From Siphonodentalium dalli (Eukaryota > Mollusca > Scaphopoda > Gadilida > Siphonodentaliidae), in NCBI GenBank assembly GCA_032622095.1, contig CP136063.1:276205426-276269425 (forward strand): a DNA stretch of 64,000 bases. The letters run 5' to 3'. Position 1 is the first letter of the stretch. Every line of letters starts with the position of its first letter. Shown here piece by piece: positions 35,255 to 49,200 of this stretch. The notes under the pieces were generated by a model. That model ran no database searches. It saw nothing but the letters and a program-made list of their open reading frames with translations, and was not told where the DNA came from. A program made the translations under genes and the position numbers.

Positions 35255-36105
35255 GCAAATTTTGAAATCCAAGATGGCCGCTGGCAGCCATGTTTTTTTG
35301 GCCGAATGACCTCAAAATGACTCATTCCTATTTACATGTCCATGTTAACATCCATGATAAATAGTATGCACAGAAATTCATATACAGCTGTTTACAGTGA
35401 ATTTCCCCCCGCAAATCTCTGTTTTAGTGTTAAAAGGGGGGTGGGTGTAAAAAAATGGTCGGAAAAAACTGCCGAAAACGGAAAAAAAAATTGGCAGTGG
35501 GGGTGGGTGGGTACAAAAAATGATCGAAAGGGAAAAAATGCCATACGTGCCGGAATTTATTTTCCGACCCCCCCCCCCGATGCAAAGAGAAAAATTCAAA
35601 ATGGCTGCCGGTGGCATGTTTTTTAACGAAATTTGGAAAAATTATATTACTCCCATCTTGTCATCCCAAAGATCCATGTGAAGTTTAGAGACGACCGGAC
35701 AAGTACTAGGGTGTCGCCTGTAGGGTGTACCAATGGATTTAGTCACACAAAGAGTAAAATCCAAGATGGCCACTGGCAGCCATGTTTTTCAACGAAATTC
35801 AGAAAACTTTGATGGCTCCCATCTAGGTCACCCATATGAAGTTTAGATCCATATGAAGTTATGGTGATTATCAGAGATGAGGGGATGTGGTCTGTAGGTT
35901 GTACCCAAGGATTTAGTCATGCAAAGAGTAAATCCAAGATGGCTGCCAGCAGCCATTTTTTTAAAGGCCAAATGACCCCAAAATGACTCGTTCCCATCTA
36001 CATTTCAATCAGTCATGACAAATTTCATGGTGATCCGACCAAAGGTACGACCTGTAGCCCATGGTAATGGAAATTGATGACGGACGTAAAAGTAAAGTTG
36101 AGCTA
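35255..36105. repeat. ~170-bp unit array with G-rich interruption
   Basis: Five units of the same family, interrupted by a G-rich segment (35395-35580) with GGGTGGGTGTAAAAAA. Confidence 0.82.
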
Positions 36106-36354
36106 AAAAGAAAAAGAAACTAACAAACTTGTTAATTTGCTAAAGATCCTTTAGAAGATGAGGCCTAAGCAGAATGAGTGTGAATTACCCTCTGGGGACC
36201 TCATTCTACAAATGTCCAGCACCATATTTTGAGGCCTATTGCACAATTGTTGGTGCACATCTAAATATACCACTAATTAGTGTCACATGATCACGCCACA
36301 AATCTGTGTTTGATTTCAAACTCGCATTGGGATCAGGGATTAACTGCATAATTC

Positions 36355-36480
36355 AGTCTCATAATTGGCTATGGCAATTAGCAATGCCGAAGCCATTTGC
36401 TGAAGCAAAATGGTCCATGGCAAAGGGATGCTGTTGCAGATTGCCGAAGCCAAACAATCTGAATTAAAAGGGCTGATAAT
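36355..36480. repeat. dispersed GGCAATTAGCAATGCCGAAGC repeat
   Basis: Segment with GCCGAAGCCATTTGCTGAAGC and ACAATCTGAATTAAAAGG; a second copy at 49240-49362. It contains inverted GGCTTCGGCAAT motifs and is probably a small MITE. Confidence 0.7.
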
Positions 36481-37439
36481 TATTTTACGCAAATATGTTT
36501 CCTAAAGTCAAACCAACTCAGAGATGTGTAATTAACAAGGTGACAGAGTAAACCGTAGAGTAAGCGGTAGTTAATTAACACCTTGATTAACGCCTTATAG
36601 TGCTAGTGCTATAGGGACAATGGTATGTTCGTTTGTTTCGTTGTTTAGTAGCTTTGTATTCAAATAACGCTAATAACTCAAAACATAAGTCATCAAAGTT
36701 GGAAATAATACCATCACATAGAATGGACATTTACGCACCCACAAACCCAATTTCACCCTTCTTTTCTGCTTTTTGGACTTGTGTTTGTTTTTGTTCGTTA
36801 TTTTAGTAGGACCGCAATTTACCCCATGTTTCAATTGTCACTGACCAGATTGCAACTATTTTGGTTATATAATTATTAATTTAATTAATAATTAGTGCCC
36901 TATTAAGACATCTGATGTCAGTGGGACCTATCTAATAAGATTTTTTCGGGTCAAATTTCTTCTATATACAAATTTTCAGCTTCTGTAAAACGATCAGTTA
37001 TTGATTACCGCCTGTAGATAAAAGGCAATGCGTTAGCCTTTCAAGTTTGTCACTGCATGTCGCTTGTAGTCCTCGTGTGACATCACAGGAACATTAACTA
37101 TTCAGACTGCATATCATGGAACATTAAATTGGCATAACTTCAGTTACGGCCGGCCTATCACAAAAATCTTTTCGGCACCATGCTCAGTGGATCAGCGGCG
37201 AACGATAATAAAATCTAGACCGAAGTAATCCATTAAATATATTTTTCAACATACATTATAAATTGAGTAATATAACAAAGAAACAGGAAGGATCGAGTAT
37301 ATAAAATCTGAATCATGAGATAAAACCCTTTAGGTATAAAATTTGCAAGTTCATCTTGATGTTGTATATATAGAAAGGTGATGTTCTGAAGTTTAAAACT
37401 TATCTAGGAACACACCTTTAAGAAGTATTTAAAGGTACC

Positions 37440-37870
37440 CAATCCAATCAGACAGTCCCCATATCAAGTTACAACAACATTTCTTCCAAATACGCTTTTC
37501 TTATCAGAATCGATTAATCACAACAAAATAATGCTAACTGCTGTCAACAACTATTTGGTATAAAATTTCCCAAAACATTTTATTTATCAACATGTTGCTC
37601 AACGAAATATGGCCGTATTATAAAAAAAATTGGCCATATAACCACCTAATTTTAGAGTTATCCATCTTCATCCGCAATTTTGTCCAAGACCTTCGATTTG
37701 ATGACTCTTTTCTGGGCCACAAACAATTACACATTTCGAGAAATAACAAATTCAAAAATTTGTATCTGATCACTCTGAGCTTTAATGGGTTGGTTGCACG
37801 ACTCGAATCAAATATTTTTTTACCCCGAAGCCAAAGAAATAATAATTTAGGAGTGTTATTTTGGATTATA
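37440..37870 (+). repeat. dispersed ~430-bp repeat, inverted mate at 270
   Basis: Mate of the repeat at 270-760. It lies 600 bp upstream of the UHRF1 start; an open frame of 95 residues spans it and is shared in part by the mate, but no family is recognised. Confidence 0.75.
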
Positions 37871-38476
37871 CATCTTTAAAGTTAAATAAGGAATATAATA
37901 AATAAATAAATAATTTTATTATTTATGTGAGCTTGATTAATTTATTACGGTTTCGTAAAAATTTGTATTTCTTTGGTTTTTTTTCTTCTAATAAAAATAA
38001 TTTAAAGAGAAATGATGTGTCCCTTTAAACAGGCAGATCATTTCTCTGTCGTGTCCAAATCCGAGTTTTTAATTGACATGCATTGAAAATAGGGAAATTG
38101 TTTTCTTCACAAAGCTATATCTCTTAATTTATACAATTTGGGAGTTTTATTTATTGTCTATCCAACGACGAACGGTGTCAGTGCAGCCAGGAAGTATAGT
38201 ACACAAGATTATTACAGTCTCAGACTGTGCGTTTTTTCAAAACTTCAGACCTGTTCCGAAAAGCCTAGTTCGTTTCGTTCCAGCTAATAAATTTTATTCC
38301 AACTCACCATGTGACGTAAAAGCGAGGGAAATAATTCCCGCCAAATTGTATGCAAAACAAAACTACACGTGTATTTACACTTCCTGTTTATGACTGGAAG
38401 GACGCTGACAGTTCCTTGAGTTTTTTGACAGCTTCTGTTTTCTACTCTTTGTTGGAGAATAAAGGTTACATGCATC

Positions 38477-38629
38477 ATGTGGATTCAAGTGAGAACCATA
38501 GATGGCAAAAAGAGCGCTAGAGTAGACGATCTTTCGAAGTTGACAAAAATAGAAGAACTTAGAGTTCGCTTGGAAGAATCATTCGATGTCCCTCCAGAAA
38601 AACAACGCCTCTTCTACAGAGGAAAACAG
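38477..38629 (+). CDS. UHRF1: UHRF1 exon 1: first half of ubiquitin-like domain
   Basis: Encodes residues 1-51, beginning [12 protein letters not shown] and ending LFYRGKQ, followed by donor GTAATA. The ubiquitin fold of UHRF1 begins at residue 1, which fixes this ATG. In the family this domain helps the ligase engage its E2 and promotes H3 ubiquitination. The exon ends in phase 0. No TATA box or other promoter element is evident upstream. Confidence 0.95.
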
Positions 38630-41600
38630 GTAATAATATTGAACACTTGGAACTGACACTGATACACTATCAGCCTTATCACGACTGGGTTAACCTCCGA
38701 ACGATTAGGGCTCTAACTTAGTGCAACGTTACACTTACACTTGGTAAGTTGGTTACGATACTAAGTAATTGCGACACATGATCAACAATTTCTGTTATGT
38801 GGCACCCGATCCCTAATAGGGCATTATGAGCAATTTAGCCAATTTGTCCAGAAATATTGTGCCGGACCCGCAGAGTAGCGATCTTTAACATACCGTACAC
38901 ACATTGTTGCACACAGGACAGCCATTTAAATTGCGTTGGCACCCGATACGACAAACTAAGTGTACCTAGCGTAGTGTCTGAGATTCCGTTTGCAGGGCAT
39001 ATATTTCATCTGATTTTGCGAGAATCCATACATACTTTTTCACGAGAATCCAGGGTTATTTGCGAGAATTATTACGAGAATCTAGATATGGATTCTTGCC
39101 GAAATATAATTATAAGCCCTGGTCTGTTCTTGAATCGTTCTCAGTAGGGGTGCCATGATTGATTGATTGATGAACCGTTGATATTGATAAAGTCGATAAT
39201 TGATTACCATTTCCGTCATCGATTAATCTTCATTATTTATTTCGGATGTCGGAAAATGCTGGGTATTATTGAAGACCATGTTTGTTTTACACAGTTTTAT
39301 CTACAATCGAGGGGTTAATACCTTTGATCGTGTATAAAAGAGATTCTGACAACGTGTATGTTGCAATCAGTCGGCAGTCCATTTGATGATGTGACATGGT
39401 TACTCTTCGGGTCATTGTATATTCTACAAATTGGAGGCACTGCAGCTTTGAACTTATGGCGACGTCATTGTATATTTTGGCACTATGTCTTTGAAATATG
39501 CCAACTGTCACCATGTTCAATGAACTGAATGCACTCGCCATTGAATCTGATTGGAGCAATGGGGAGTTGATTGACATATTCTCTCGAAATCAGGGAACCT
39601 ACAGCATTTTAATCAGAGATGTTCTCTGCGATGTCATTTGTGAGTATACTTTGTTTGCATATTTTTTGTATACTTAAAGTATACTTACATGTAGGTGTTA
39701 CTAGTACAGGCTATCAGTTATTGTGTGGTGACTGCTGAATGAAACTCACTATGATCAAATACTTAACTTGTTCTGAGTCCTGAAATTTGTGGGTGGGGGC
39801 CCACCTTTGTGATTGTTATCCACGCTCTGGAAGTTTGCTGAAACTTTCCGTAACATTAAATTCCTTTTTTAGGAACAACCAGCGGTACATCGTGCATTCG
39901 TACTTTTATATTGTTTGTATGTTTGGCTATTCATATAAATACTGAAATTAATTGCTACATTCATTCTAATGAACTCATATTATTAGATAGCAGGTTAACC
40001 CTTTGAGTGCCAGGTCCGATTTTTGTATCAACCCATATACCCTGTGCCAATGCATTCTCTTATATATGCGAGTCGACCATAGGTCGCCCCGCATATATAT
40101 AAAGAGAATGCATTGGCTTAACAATTTTTTACAATTTTAATATATTTTATTATATTCTTTAACAGACTTATTGTGTAGGTTTAGGGCCGATAATATTGGC
40201 CCCTGGCACTCAAAGGGTTAAATTTATTTTTATATTTGAATGCATTTATTCTAGATGGAGAATGGTCATTCATTGTTTGACTACAATATTGGCCTCAATG
40301 ACGTGATACAACTGATGATCAGGGCAGCACCACTATCAGAGAAGACAGAAAATAACAATGAAAAGACTCAGGAAAATGGTGAAAAGAAAGAAAGCAGTGA
40401 GGATGAAAACTTTTCAGATAAAGAAAACAAACAGGTATTTATTTTCATGATAAGTGGTCTCATTTTAGTGATACACTTTGTTAACAATTTAGTACTGTTG
40501 GATCCAATATAAGATGTACATACATGTATGTAGATCATGCCATCATTCTATACTCTGGCTATGCCCATAGAGATCATATTCGTCAGTTCAAAACCTGTAA
40601 ACTCTTTGAAGTTCTTCCTGGGATCTTTGTTTCATCATAATAATAACATACCTGTAAGGCGTATATTTCTTATTATAAATGTGTTTCACAATACCATTTG
40701 AAATGTGAAGGTTTCAGCTTTCAATTACATGATTTTGCGAGCTGATTTTGCTTTGCGTCGCTTGTGATCATAAAATTTTCCCCTTTGTAGTCAATTTGTG
40801 TTTATCGCAAGATGATAATGGAAGTGAAACAGGCTATTAACGATGGTGAAAATATTCCTGTCCCAGCTATTTTTATGTTTCCCATATCTACACTTGATGT
40901 ACTAATTAAAGCCCAAGAATTTACCTAGTAATTCTCCCGTTTATTACATATTTTTGCCCGGTTTTCCGGGATTAAAATGGGTCCATAGATATGGGAAATG
41001 AAATAACTGTATATGGCATTTATATGCCACAGAAAGACCAAGTCATGGGAATTTTCAGTTTGGTGTAAATTGCATATCAGATTATAAAAAAAGCGAGCCT
41101 GTTTTAGTGCTATATCAACTAGCCTCAGTTAGAGATATTCCTTGTAAGTTTTGATTTACTCTCTTCCAAAATTACATATTCATCATTTTGAGTTACAAAA
41201 AAAGACAATGTTCATTTAACTGATGCAGTAAAACCTCTCCAAACCCAACCCTCTATAAACTGAATCCTTCTCCATACCGAACAAATTGTCCGGTCCCAAA
41301 TTCAGCCAAGTGCATTCTCACTAAAAATTACCTCTGTAAACTGGAAACTCTCTATTCCGAACATCGGACGGCTTTTCTAGTCCATAAGTGAATGAATACA
41401 TAATTTTTACCTCCGAAATTCGAACACGGAAATCGACACCAACCGAACTCACGTGCGTTAGATTTAACATACTTGGTGATTAAAAGTTTAAGTGATGGCT
41501 CATTCATTGTGACAGGCTTTAGTTTGGACAGTGGTCGTAAAAAGAGTCCACCTCAGCACAATTATTGATGTAAAACAAAGTGTCAGTGCTCTATTCCCTG

Positions 41601-43227
41601 TGCAGTCACAAATGTTCACTCAACGTGTGCAATAAGCACACAGTTATCTTATCAGACACCTGCTGTTATAATTTGGTTCAAAGCATTTGCCGAACAAAAA
41701 ACAGCTAATTAGTTCGGTATTAAGTCGGGATTTTTTTACCCTGTGCCAATGCATTCTCTTATATATGCGAGTCGACCATAGGTCGCCTCGCATATATAAG
41801 AGAATGCATTGGCCTAACAATTTTTTACAATTTTAATAATTTTGTCTTGTATTCTTTAACAATTTTATAATTTCACCCATACAGAGCCCGAGACAAACAT
41901 GAGCAGACGACACTCTTCTATATGCTTCTATATATGTGGGGCTCCCTGCAGGGTAATGGATATACAAGAGTACGAAACTACATTACCTGTGCTACATTAC
42001 CGTGTTTTTAATTCTCATTATACCATGTTTTATCTATTGCTTTTTATATTTTATTTGGTACTTTATTGAATTCAGTTAACCCTTTACCCAACAAACCGGC
42101 CAAATAAAGCTTCAACAGCCTAAAATATCTTCGGTCTGTCTCAATAGAACCATACAAATATGGATATCATTGGAACCGGCTCCTTGACCACATTGTGATG
42201 GTTACAGTTATGCCCTGTGCCAATGCATTCTCTTATATATGCGAGTCGACCATAGGTCGCCTCGCATATATAAGAGAATGCATTGGCCTAAAAAAAATCT
42301 TTTTTTACCATTTTTTCTTACATTCTTTAACAATTTTATAATTTTTAATGTGTTAAGCCAATGCATTCACTTATATATGCGAGGCGACCTATGGTCGACT
42401 CGCATATATAAGAGAATGCATTGGCACAGGGCCCTTGTGTTGGGTAAAGGGTTAAATTAATCAATAATGAGTTGGTTGTTCTTCGACAGCTCATAGTAAC
42501 AACGTCATTACATTCTGATCGTAGTGTGATATTCTATAAACCGAACAGAAGGGCCGGTCCTCAAGGGTGTTAGGTTTGGAGAGATTTTACTTAATTGTAC
42601 TTTTACAACAGATTATGATTAACTTTGGCTGAATTAATCTAATCAGGTTTTAATTTAAAGGGGCTTACAAATGTATTGTGGACTAAATAGTTAGCACCTT
42701 TTACATGACTTCTTGTTTATTTACCAGAAAATTCATCAGTTGATAAGATGGCAGTAGCCTGTGAAGGATTTACTGTACATATAATTTGCGAGTTTTACTG
42801 GTATGTAGGAAGTTAAATCTGTATCATTTCACATGGTATATACCAATAAGGAAATAAACATCCTTTCGGCCACATTGCCTTCTTCAGCGATATATTGAAA
42901 TGTATGAATACTGATATACAATACCTTGTATAAATTTGAATCCAATTTAATATCGCAGAAGAAAGCCAGGTGGCGAAAGACTTTGAAAAAGGGTGTTTAT
43001 TTAATATTTACCATGTGAATTAACCGTCTCTGTATGCCTTTTCTGAGTGTTATTACGAATTCTATATGATTTCAGCCTGACCCACCAGAGGAACAGCCAT
43101 CAGTAAAGGATGAAGGAAATATTTATAAGGTATGTTTAGACTTGCCACGATTATTCGATTAATCGACTAACCTTTGGCAGGTGTGGTAGTCGACGGTTAT
43201 TTACTTTCGTCGACTAATCGCCCAAAT

Positions 43228-43261
<34 letters not shown>

Positions 43262-46200
43262 ATGGTTGTGTATTTAAGCAGTACTATGCGCAAATACCAT
43301 GCCTGGAAGTAAATGTTAACAATGTATGTAGCACAATTTACCCCCGACAGCCTGTTCTGTCGCCACTTCTGATGCGGCTTCCTTTGATAACGCAGCCAAC
43401 GTTTGGCGGTCATCTTCAAAGAGTTCGGTGTGCCTTTGATGTCGTGTTACAGACTTGCCATTGTTTCTGTATTATGTTTAAATGTAAACGTATCTTCATA
43501 TGGATCTGTAATTAGCGATCATCATATCCAAAATGGACAATGTGCATGCGACTGCATCTATATTTCTTTTTTCAAATTTCATACTGTAAAACGTTCACCA
43601 TTATTGATAATAATTCACAAAGTTCGCGGGACATGGAATGTTCAGTGTTACTAGACAGTTAATCAATAACAAGTTGGTGTCATCACTTATTAGTGCTACA
43701 TACATTACATTCTCCAACTTGGTAACGTATATACCCCCCACCCCGCTACCGCGCTGCACGATGCGTTGCACGCACTTTGAATAACAAAACTAAAATAATA
43801 TGTCAGGTGACACAATCGGTACACAATGGAATTTTCTGCAATTCTAACTATAGTCCGTTTTCAATAAGTATGCAACAATTCCACATGCTTTCATTTGGCA
43901 CTGTGACCGCGATGCATGTTCACGGATTGACTGGACAGATTAAAAAAAAATGTCTCGTCCGCGGGAATAGCGATGAGCTAGGAGAGCATTTAATTGCTGC
44001 ATAAATTTGAGTTTAGGTGGCCGATGATGGGCGGGGGCCTCAGAATGACAAGCCCGCTGACTGACAGTTTATAACTGTGTTCAGACTGGATGTAATGTAG
44101 TCATTGTAATTTCGATTTGATCACGTCTTTACCTGGGTGCAATATAGGCCATATATATAATGATTAATCGACTAACCATCGATTAGTCGATTATGAAAAC
44201 TCAGTCGTGGCAACCCTAGGTATATTAGAGATCGGCAATTTTTGTTTCATAGCTTCGGTTCTGTTTTTAGTTTTTTTCAATTATGGTTTCGGTTTGGTTT
44301 ACAGTTTTGTTTTCACTGTGCAAGTCGAGCACACGACATTGGAGTCGGAACCAAAAAATGCTTTAACAATGAATTATTCAATTCAAACGCTCCAACTAGC
44401 ATCGCAACTTTATGTTGCACAGTGAAGTTTATTGAAAACAATATATAATATTTTCATAATCAAAGTATGCAGTTTATCACTGAAATTAGTATAAATGAAT
44501 ATGTTGTCTGTCTTCAATGGGCAAAATATATTCCGTCTTGAGAAAACAATCAAACCTTAGCTTTTAATTATTAAAGAGGAATATAAACAACTATCACCGC
44601 AGGAAATTTCAACATAAATTGTATTCCAATACGGAAAAGGTATATGTCTACTAGTAACATTAATAATTGTGTATTTTCATATTCCTGAGCACGTGTCATT
44701 TGCTTGAATATCGCAATACTTGCCATCCATGTAGAAACATAAGCTGACAGTTTTACTTTGATTTTCGACAGTAAACAAAATAATGTGAATTATACGTTAG
44801 GGCCCTGCGAATTGGGCATTTTCATATTGAATCACGAATTGAATCGGCCAAATGATTCCGAATCACATCGAATCTCAAATAAAATCATTGTATAACAGGG
44901 TTCCCGCTGGGCCTTGGATTCAAGGAACGGCCTTGAATTTACAAGGTGTGGTTCAAGGCCTTGAAATCTTGGAATATGGGCAATGGGCCTTGAAAAGCCT
45001 TGAATATTCGCAATACAACAACACGCCGATGATCCGTAATTAATCACCTCTTACATTTCCGGGTTTACGGTAAATGACCGCATTGGAGCGAGATATAAAT
45101 AGCGCAGTCAATAGCGATGTATCGAGCATTCTCATTGGATAGTTGCAGTGACGTTGGCCAATCGCAAAGCGCGACGTATTATCGCATGTGACTGTCGTTC
45201 GTGTCAGTCTGCTAAATGTTGTTGTGTGTGTACTGTTTTTCGATGATTGTTTTCGATAATTACCAATAAAAAATGGGGAAATGCACATTCCAAGATTGTT
45301 GGTTAACTTCCGAAAGTTACAAAGACTGGTTAATGATCGTTCTGGGCGACAGGTATTCTGCAAAATGCAAACTTTGCCTGAAAACATTTAGCGTGGCGAA
45401 CATGGGAAAAGCCGCGTTGGATTCCCATGTGAAATCTGACAAACATCTTAAAGTTTTGAAGGACAAAAAAAAGACGGTACCATTTGTTGATGTTGATGTT
45501 AACAAAAAATATTCCTAGCTTATCTGCATTGAATTGTGTGAGTATAATAATCTGGGAAAAGTACCAGGTATTATAGTACCCAACCTGAGTAATGTTAATA
45601 ATTACTAACATGGCAATGTGTGATAGAGCACTGATTAATTTATTTTAAGGCCTTGAAAATCCTTGAATTTGGGTATCAAAGGGCCTTGAAAAATGTCGCG
45701 AAACGGACTTGAATAGCCTTAAATTTGATCAGTCCTTGCTTGCAGGAACCCTGTATAAATAGTGAAGATGTAGATATGACAGGGTTTACGCTAGGGGTCA
45801 GGGGAATGGGTCCGGTAGCTGCTATGGGGGAAACCAGTAAATAATTAAATATATGAAGACCGATTTATCTGTAATTTCGCCATTTACCGTACCGGCCGGT
45901 GTATAAGTCGCAACTTTCTAATCCAAACTCCCTTATTAAAAACTTCCTGCGACTTATGGATCGGTATGTCATGAGGGGCATTTTTCATCAGGATTTTGAG
46001 AAACAAACGGCGATCACAGGTAAGCAACAAGACAAAATGCCGGTGCAAACTAAATCTAAAAAGATGATAAATCCGATATAAAAAAAAAGAAGAAATAAAC
46101 AAACCCATTCTCACTGTGTGTCTTTATTTTATTCCCTGTCTCACACATTTATATCAAATTATATGTATTAGTATCTGATAATTCAACTGCAAAAGAGCAG

Positions 46201-49200
46201 CAAAACATTGGGCGTCCTTGACCTGACTAATAATGACTGCGGTATAATAGCTTTGATTATCTCTATTATTGTGACACAGTTAACTGCACGTGTCTGCAAA
46301 TTTCTACTGGATGACGTCACATCGGAATGATTATCTAATCCAGCCCGGGAACGAGCATTAGACAAACTCTTACTCTGAATGAGGGCATGCATGGTCAGCG
46401 TGTTATTCTTTAATGGGGCATTAACGCGAAGCCGCAAACTTGTTTATGTTGCACAAAGATTCTTTTATGATGATCGCCATTAGCCCAAGTGTTTTCATGC
46501 TTCAGTTCGCGACAATATTTTAAAGCCAAGTCGCAATTTTATATTACTATAAATGATACGATATTTGTGTGTTTTCTCATGCCTCAAATTATACACATGT
46601 TTTATACAAGTTGGAATTATGACAAATAAATTAGTCCAAACGCCTCGTCAATATTCACGTCAAGATAATAAATGAGGCAGTTTTTATGATCCACGTTCCC
46701 ATACTCTGAAGTAAATTGAACCAATGATATATTCCTTGATAGGGAATTCCCCACCAATCACGTGGGGGAATCCCGTGGAACTATTTGTGGGGTGTCACTA
46801 TTTATGGTTTGTTCATGTTATTTTTTTTTTCTGAAGATGGACTCACTGTGTCGATTCCATTTGGTCATTATTAATGAAAATAAGGTTAAATATCATATAT
46901 AGCCTGCCGATACAGACAAGACTGAATAAGTTTTTAATAACCTCATTTATTTGTGTATGAGCGGGATTTCATGGCAAAGGTCGGCAGGGGGAATGGGTCT
47001 GGGCGACGGACCCGCAGCCGGCCTGGCGGAAACCCTGAGATATCATTTGACTGATATACCGGTGTCAAGTTGCTCACTTCATGATGACTATAAGTGATCA
47101 TCAGTATACAATGTAAATATTATCAATAAATTTATAGTTGAGAGCTTTCCGATGAATGGTATTAACCCTTTACCCAACAGAAGGGCCCTGTGCCAATGCA
47201 TTCTCTTATATATGCGAGTCGACCATAGGTCGCCTCGCATATATAAGAGAATGCATTGGCTTAACACATTAAAAATTATAAAATTGTTAAAGAATGTAAA
47301 ACAAAATGGTAAAAAGTGTTAAAAAAAGATTTTTTTTTAGGCCAATGCATTCTCTTATATATGCGAGGCGACCTATGGTCGACTCGCATATATAAGAGAA
47401 TGCATTGGCACAGGGCTAACTGTAACTATCACAATGTGGTCAATGAGCCGGTTCCAATGATATCCATATTTGTATGGTTCTATTGAGACAGACCGAAGAT
47501 ATTTTAGGCTGTTGAAGCTTTATTTGGCCGGTTTGTTGGGTAAAGGGTTAAACAAGCCATATTTTGGACTAAATCATGAAAAATTACCCATAATTCTGCT
47601 GTGGTTAAGGAGTCAATTATTTAGGGCATTACTGTACTTCTTATCATACATTAATGAAACACTAACGAAGCAATAACGAAGCCAGTAAGCAATCACATTC
47701 ATGCATTGCAAATTTTGCTAGATCAGTTACTTACATATCAGTCTTACAATGCTTTGGTGGTTATAGTATTGCTCAATCTATGATAGTGTTATCTGTATGT
47801 GTGGTCTTTCATTGGTATCTTAATATATCTTCACAAAAAGCACAATGTGGTCTGTTGAATTAACGAGAATGCAACTGGTGCCAATGATTTGATACAATTT
47901 GAATCAGGACAGCTGATATCGAATCAGATGGCAGATTCAGATTCGCAGGGCCCTATTATAAGTCCATGTGAAATACGCGCACCGAGTACTACAGGAAATT
48001 TATTTCAGAAAAATTTATTTATAAATGCATGGTTTGTTGGCATATTTATTTGTTATACCAGTTGTGTCCATACTTACTGATAAAAGCCAATTTATTCGTA
48101 CATACATGTACCCAGTAAGTGAGCCAACTTTTAGATTGGTTTTGGGAGATGTGGCTAAACTGGACAGATTTGTCGATGAACTGGTCCAAATCACTAACCC
48201 CGGTGACCCTCAGTTGATAAGATCGTCAGGGGCATTGTTATTCTTGTATCTCGTTCATCAACTATTAGTTGAAAATGACTAAAGAATAATTTCTTTGAAG
48301 GTTGGAGATATCATAGATGTGAGAGATCCACAGATGGGTGCATGGTTCGAGGCAAATATACAAGCTGTCAAAAGGAAGATTGTCAGAGACACAAAATCCG
48401 ACAGCCAAAGTACGACTAGCTCGTCCGATAGTGGAATGGGAAGCCAAGACACTCCACTGAGAAATAAGAATGACGACAAGAAAAACAAACAGAAAAAAGA
48501 TACTGGCAAAGTACTGCAGTCTGTCGACCTGTGCACCATTGATGATGGCTTTGAATATCACATTATTTTTGAAGGGTATGTTTTTAGTTTGAAGTAAATG
48601 TGATGTGGAACACTGAGGTGTTTAGAATAGAATAGCAAGTAATCTCCCTAAAATTTCCATAAATTTGGTATCAAAATAGGTAGAAAACAGCATATTATTT
48701 GTTATAAATGAATTACACGCAGTGACTACTGTTGGTGGAATCATTGTCAAGCCTTGAAATAGGATGTCTGTCATTTGCAGAATGAGGTCCCCAGAGGGTG
48801 AATTTAAGTAGCGGGGTAGCATCACTAAATTCACCCTCTGGGGACCTCATTCTGCAAATGACAGACACCCTATTTCAAGGCATTATCATTGTTGTATGTT
48901 TGTCACCCCAAAATTTGTTCTGAATTAAAAGAATAAATATTTACATTTGTGCTTAGTGCAAAGGTTATGTTTCTGAAATGGTACAGTCGATTTGGTTGAA
49001 ATGGTCGACAATTTTAGTTGATTGCTACATTCTTCCAGTGGAGATTAGTGCTTGGGTATCAGTTTTGTTGGTTGAAATAGTCCCACATATAATAATTAGA
49101 AGACAATAATTGACCAATTTTGAATGGCAGTCTCTGTCATACAATAAGACATTGGTGTTTCTCTTGACAAGCAGTTGTAGTCCAAACACATGGCACCGTC

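Larger units (their letters stand above)
34150..37440. other. intergenic region between divergent genes
   Basis: Holds the family D MITE fragment (34918), the 170-bp array (35255-36105), a palindromic MITE arm (36158) and the GCCGAAGCC repeat (36355). 36480-37440 shows nothing identifiable. No promoter element is recognisable for either gene. Confidence 0.6.
44798..47955. mobile_element. hAT-type host element containing two others
   Basis: Ends TAGGGCCCTGCGAAT and its inverse, flanked by TTATACGT and TTATAAGT (8 bp, one mismatch). AATCNNATTGAATC-like subterminal motifs occur at both ends. Most of its 3.16 kb consists of later insertions: 44899-45751, 45780-47037 and the palindromic and TTAA MITEs at 47139-47634. 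Confidence 0.75.

Noticed and set aside
35336-35626. Frames in the G-rich stretch near 35.4 kb
   Set aside because: Low-complexity G/A-rich sequence inside the 170-bp unit array, both strands open.
43174-43515. Frame spanning the 33-G run
   Set aside because: Poly-glycine produced by the homopolymer inside a transposon.
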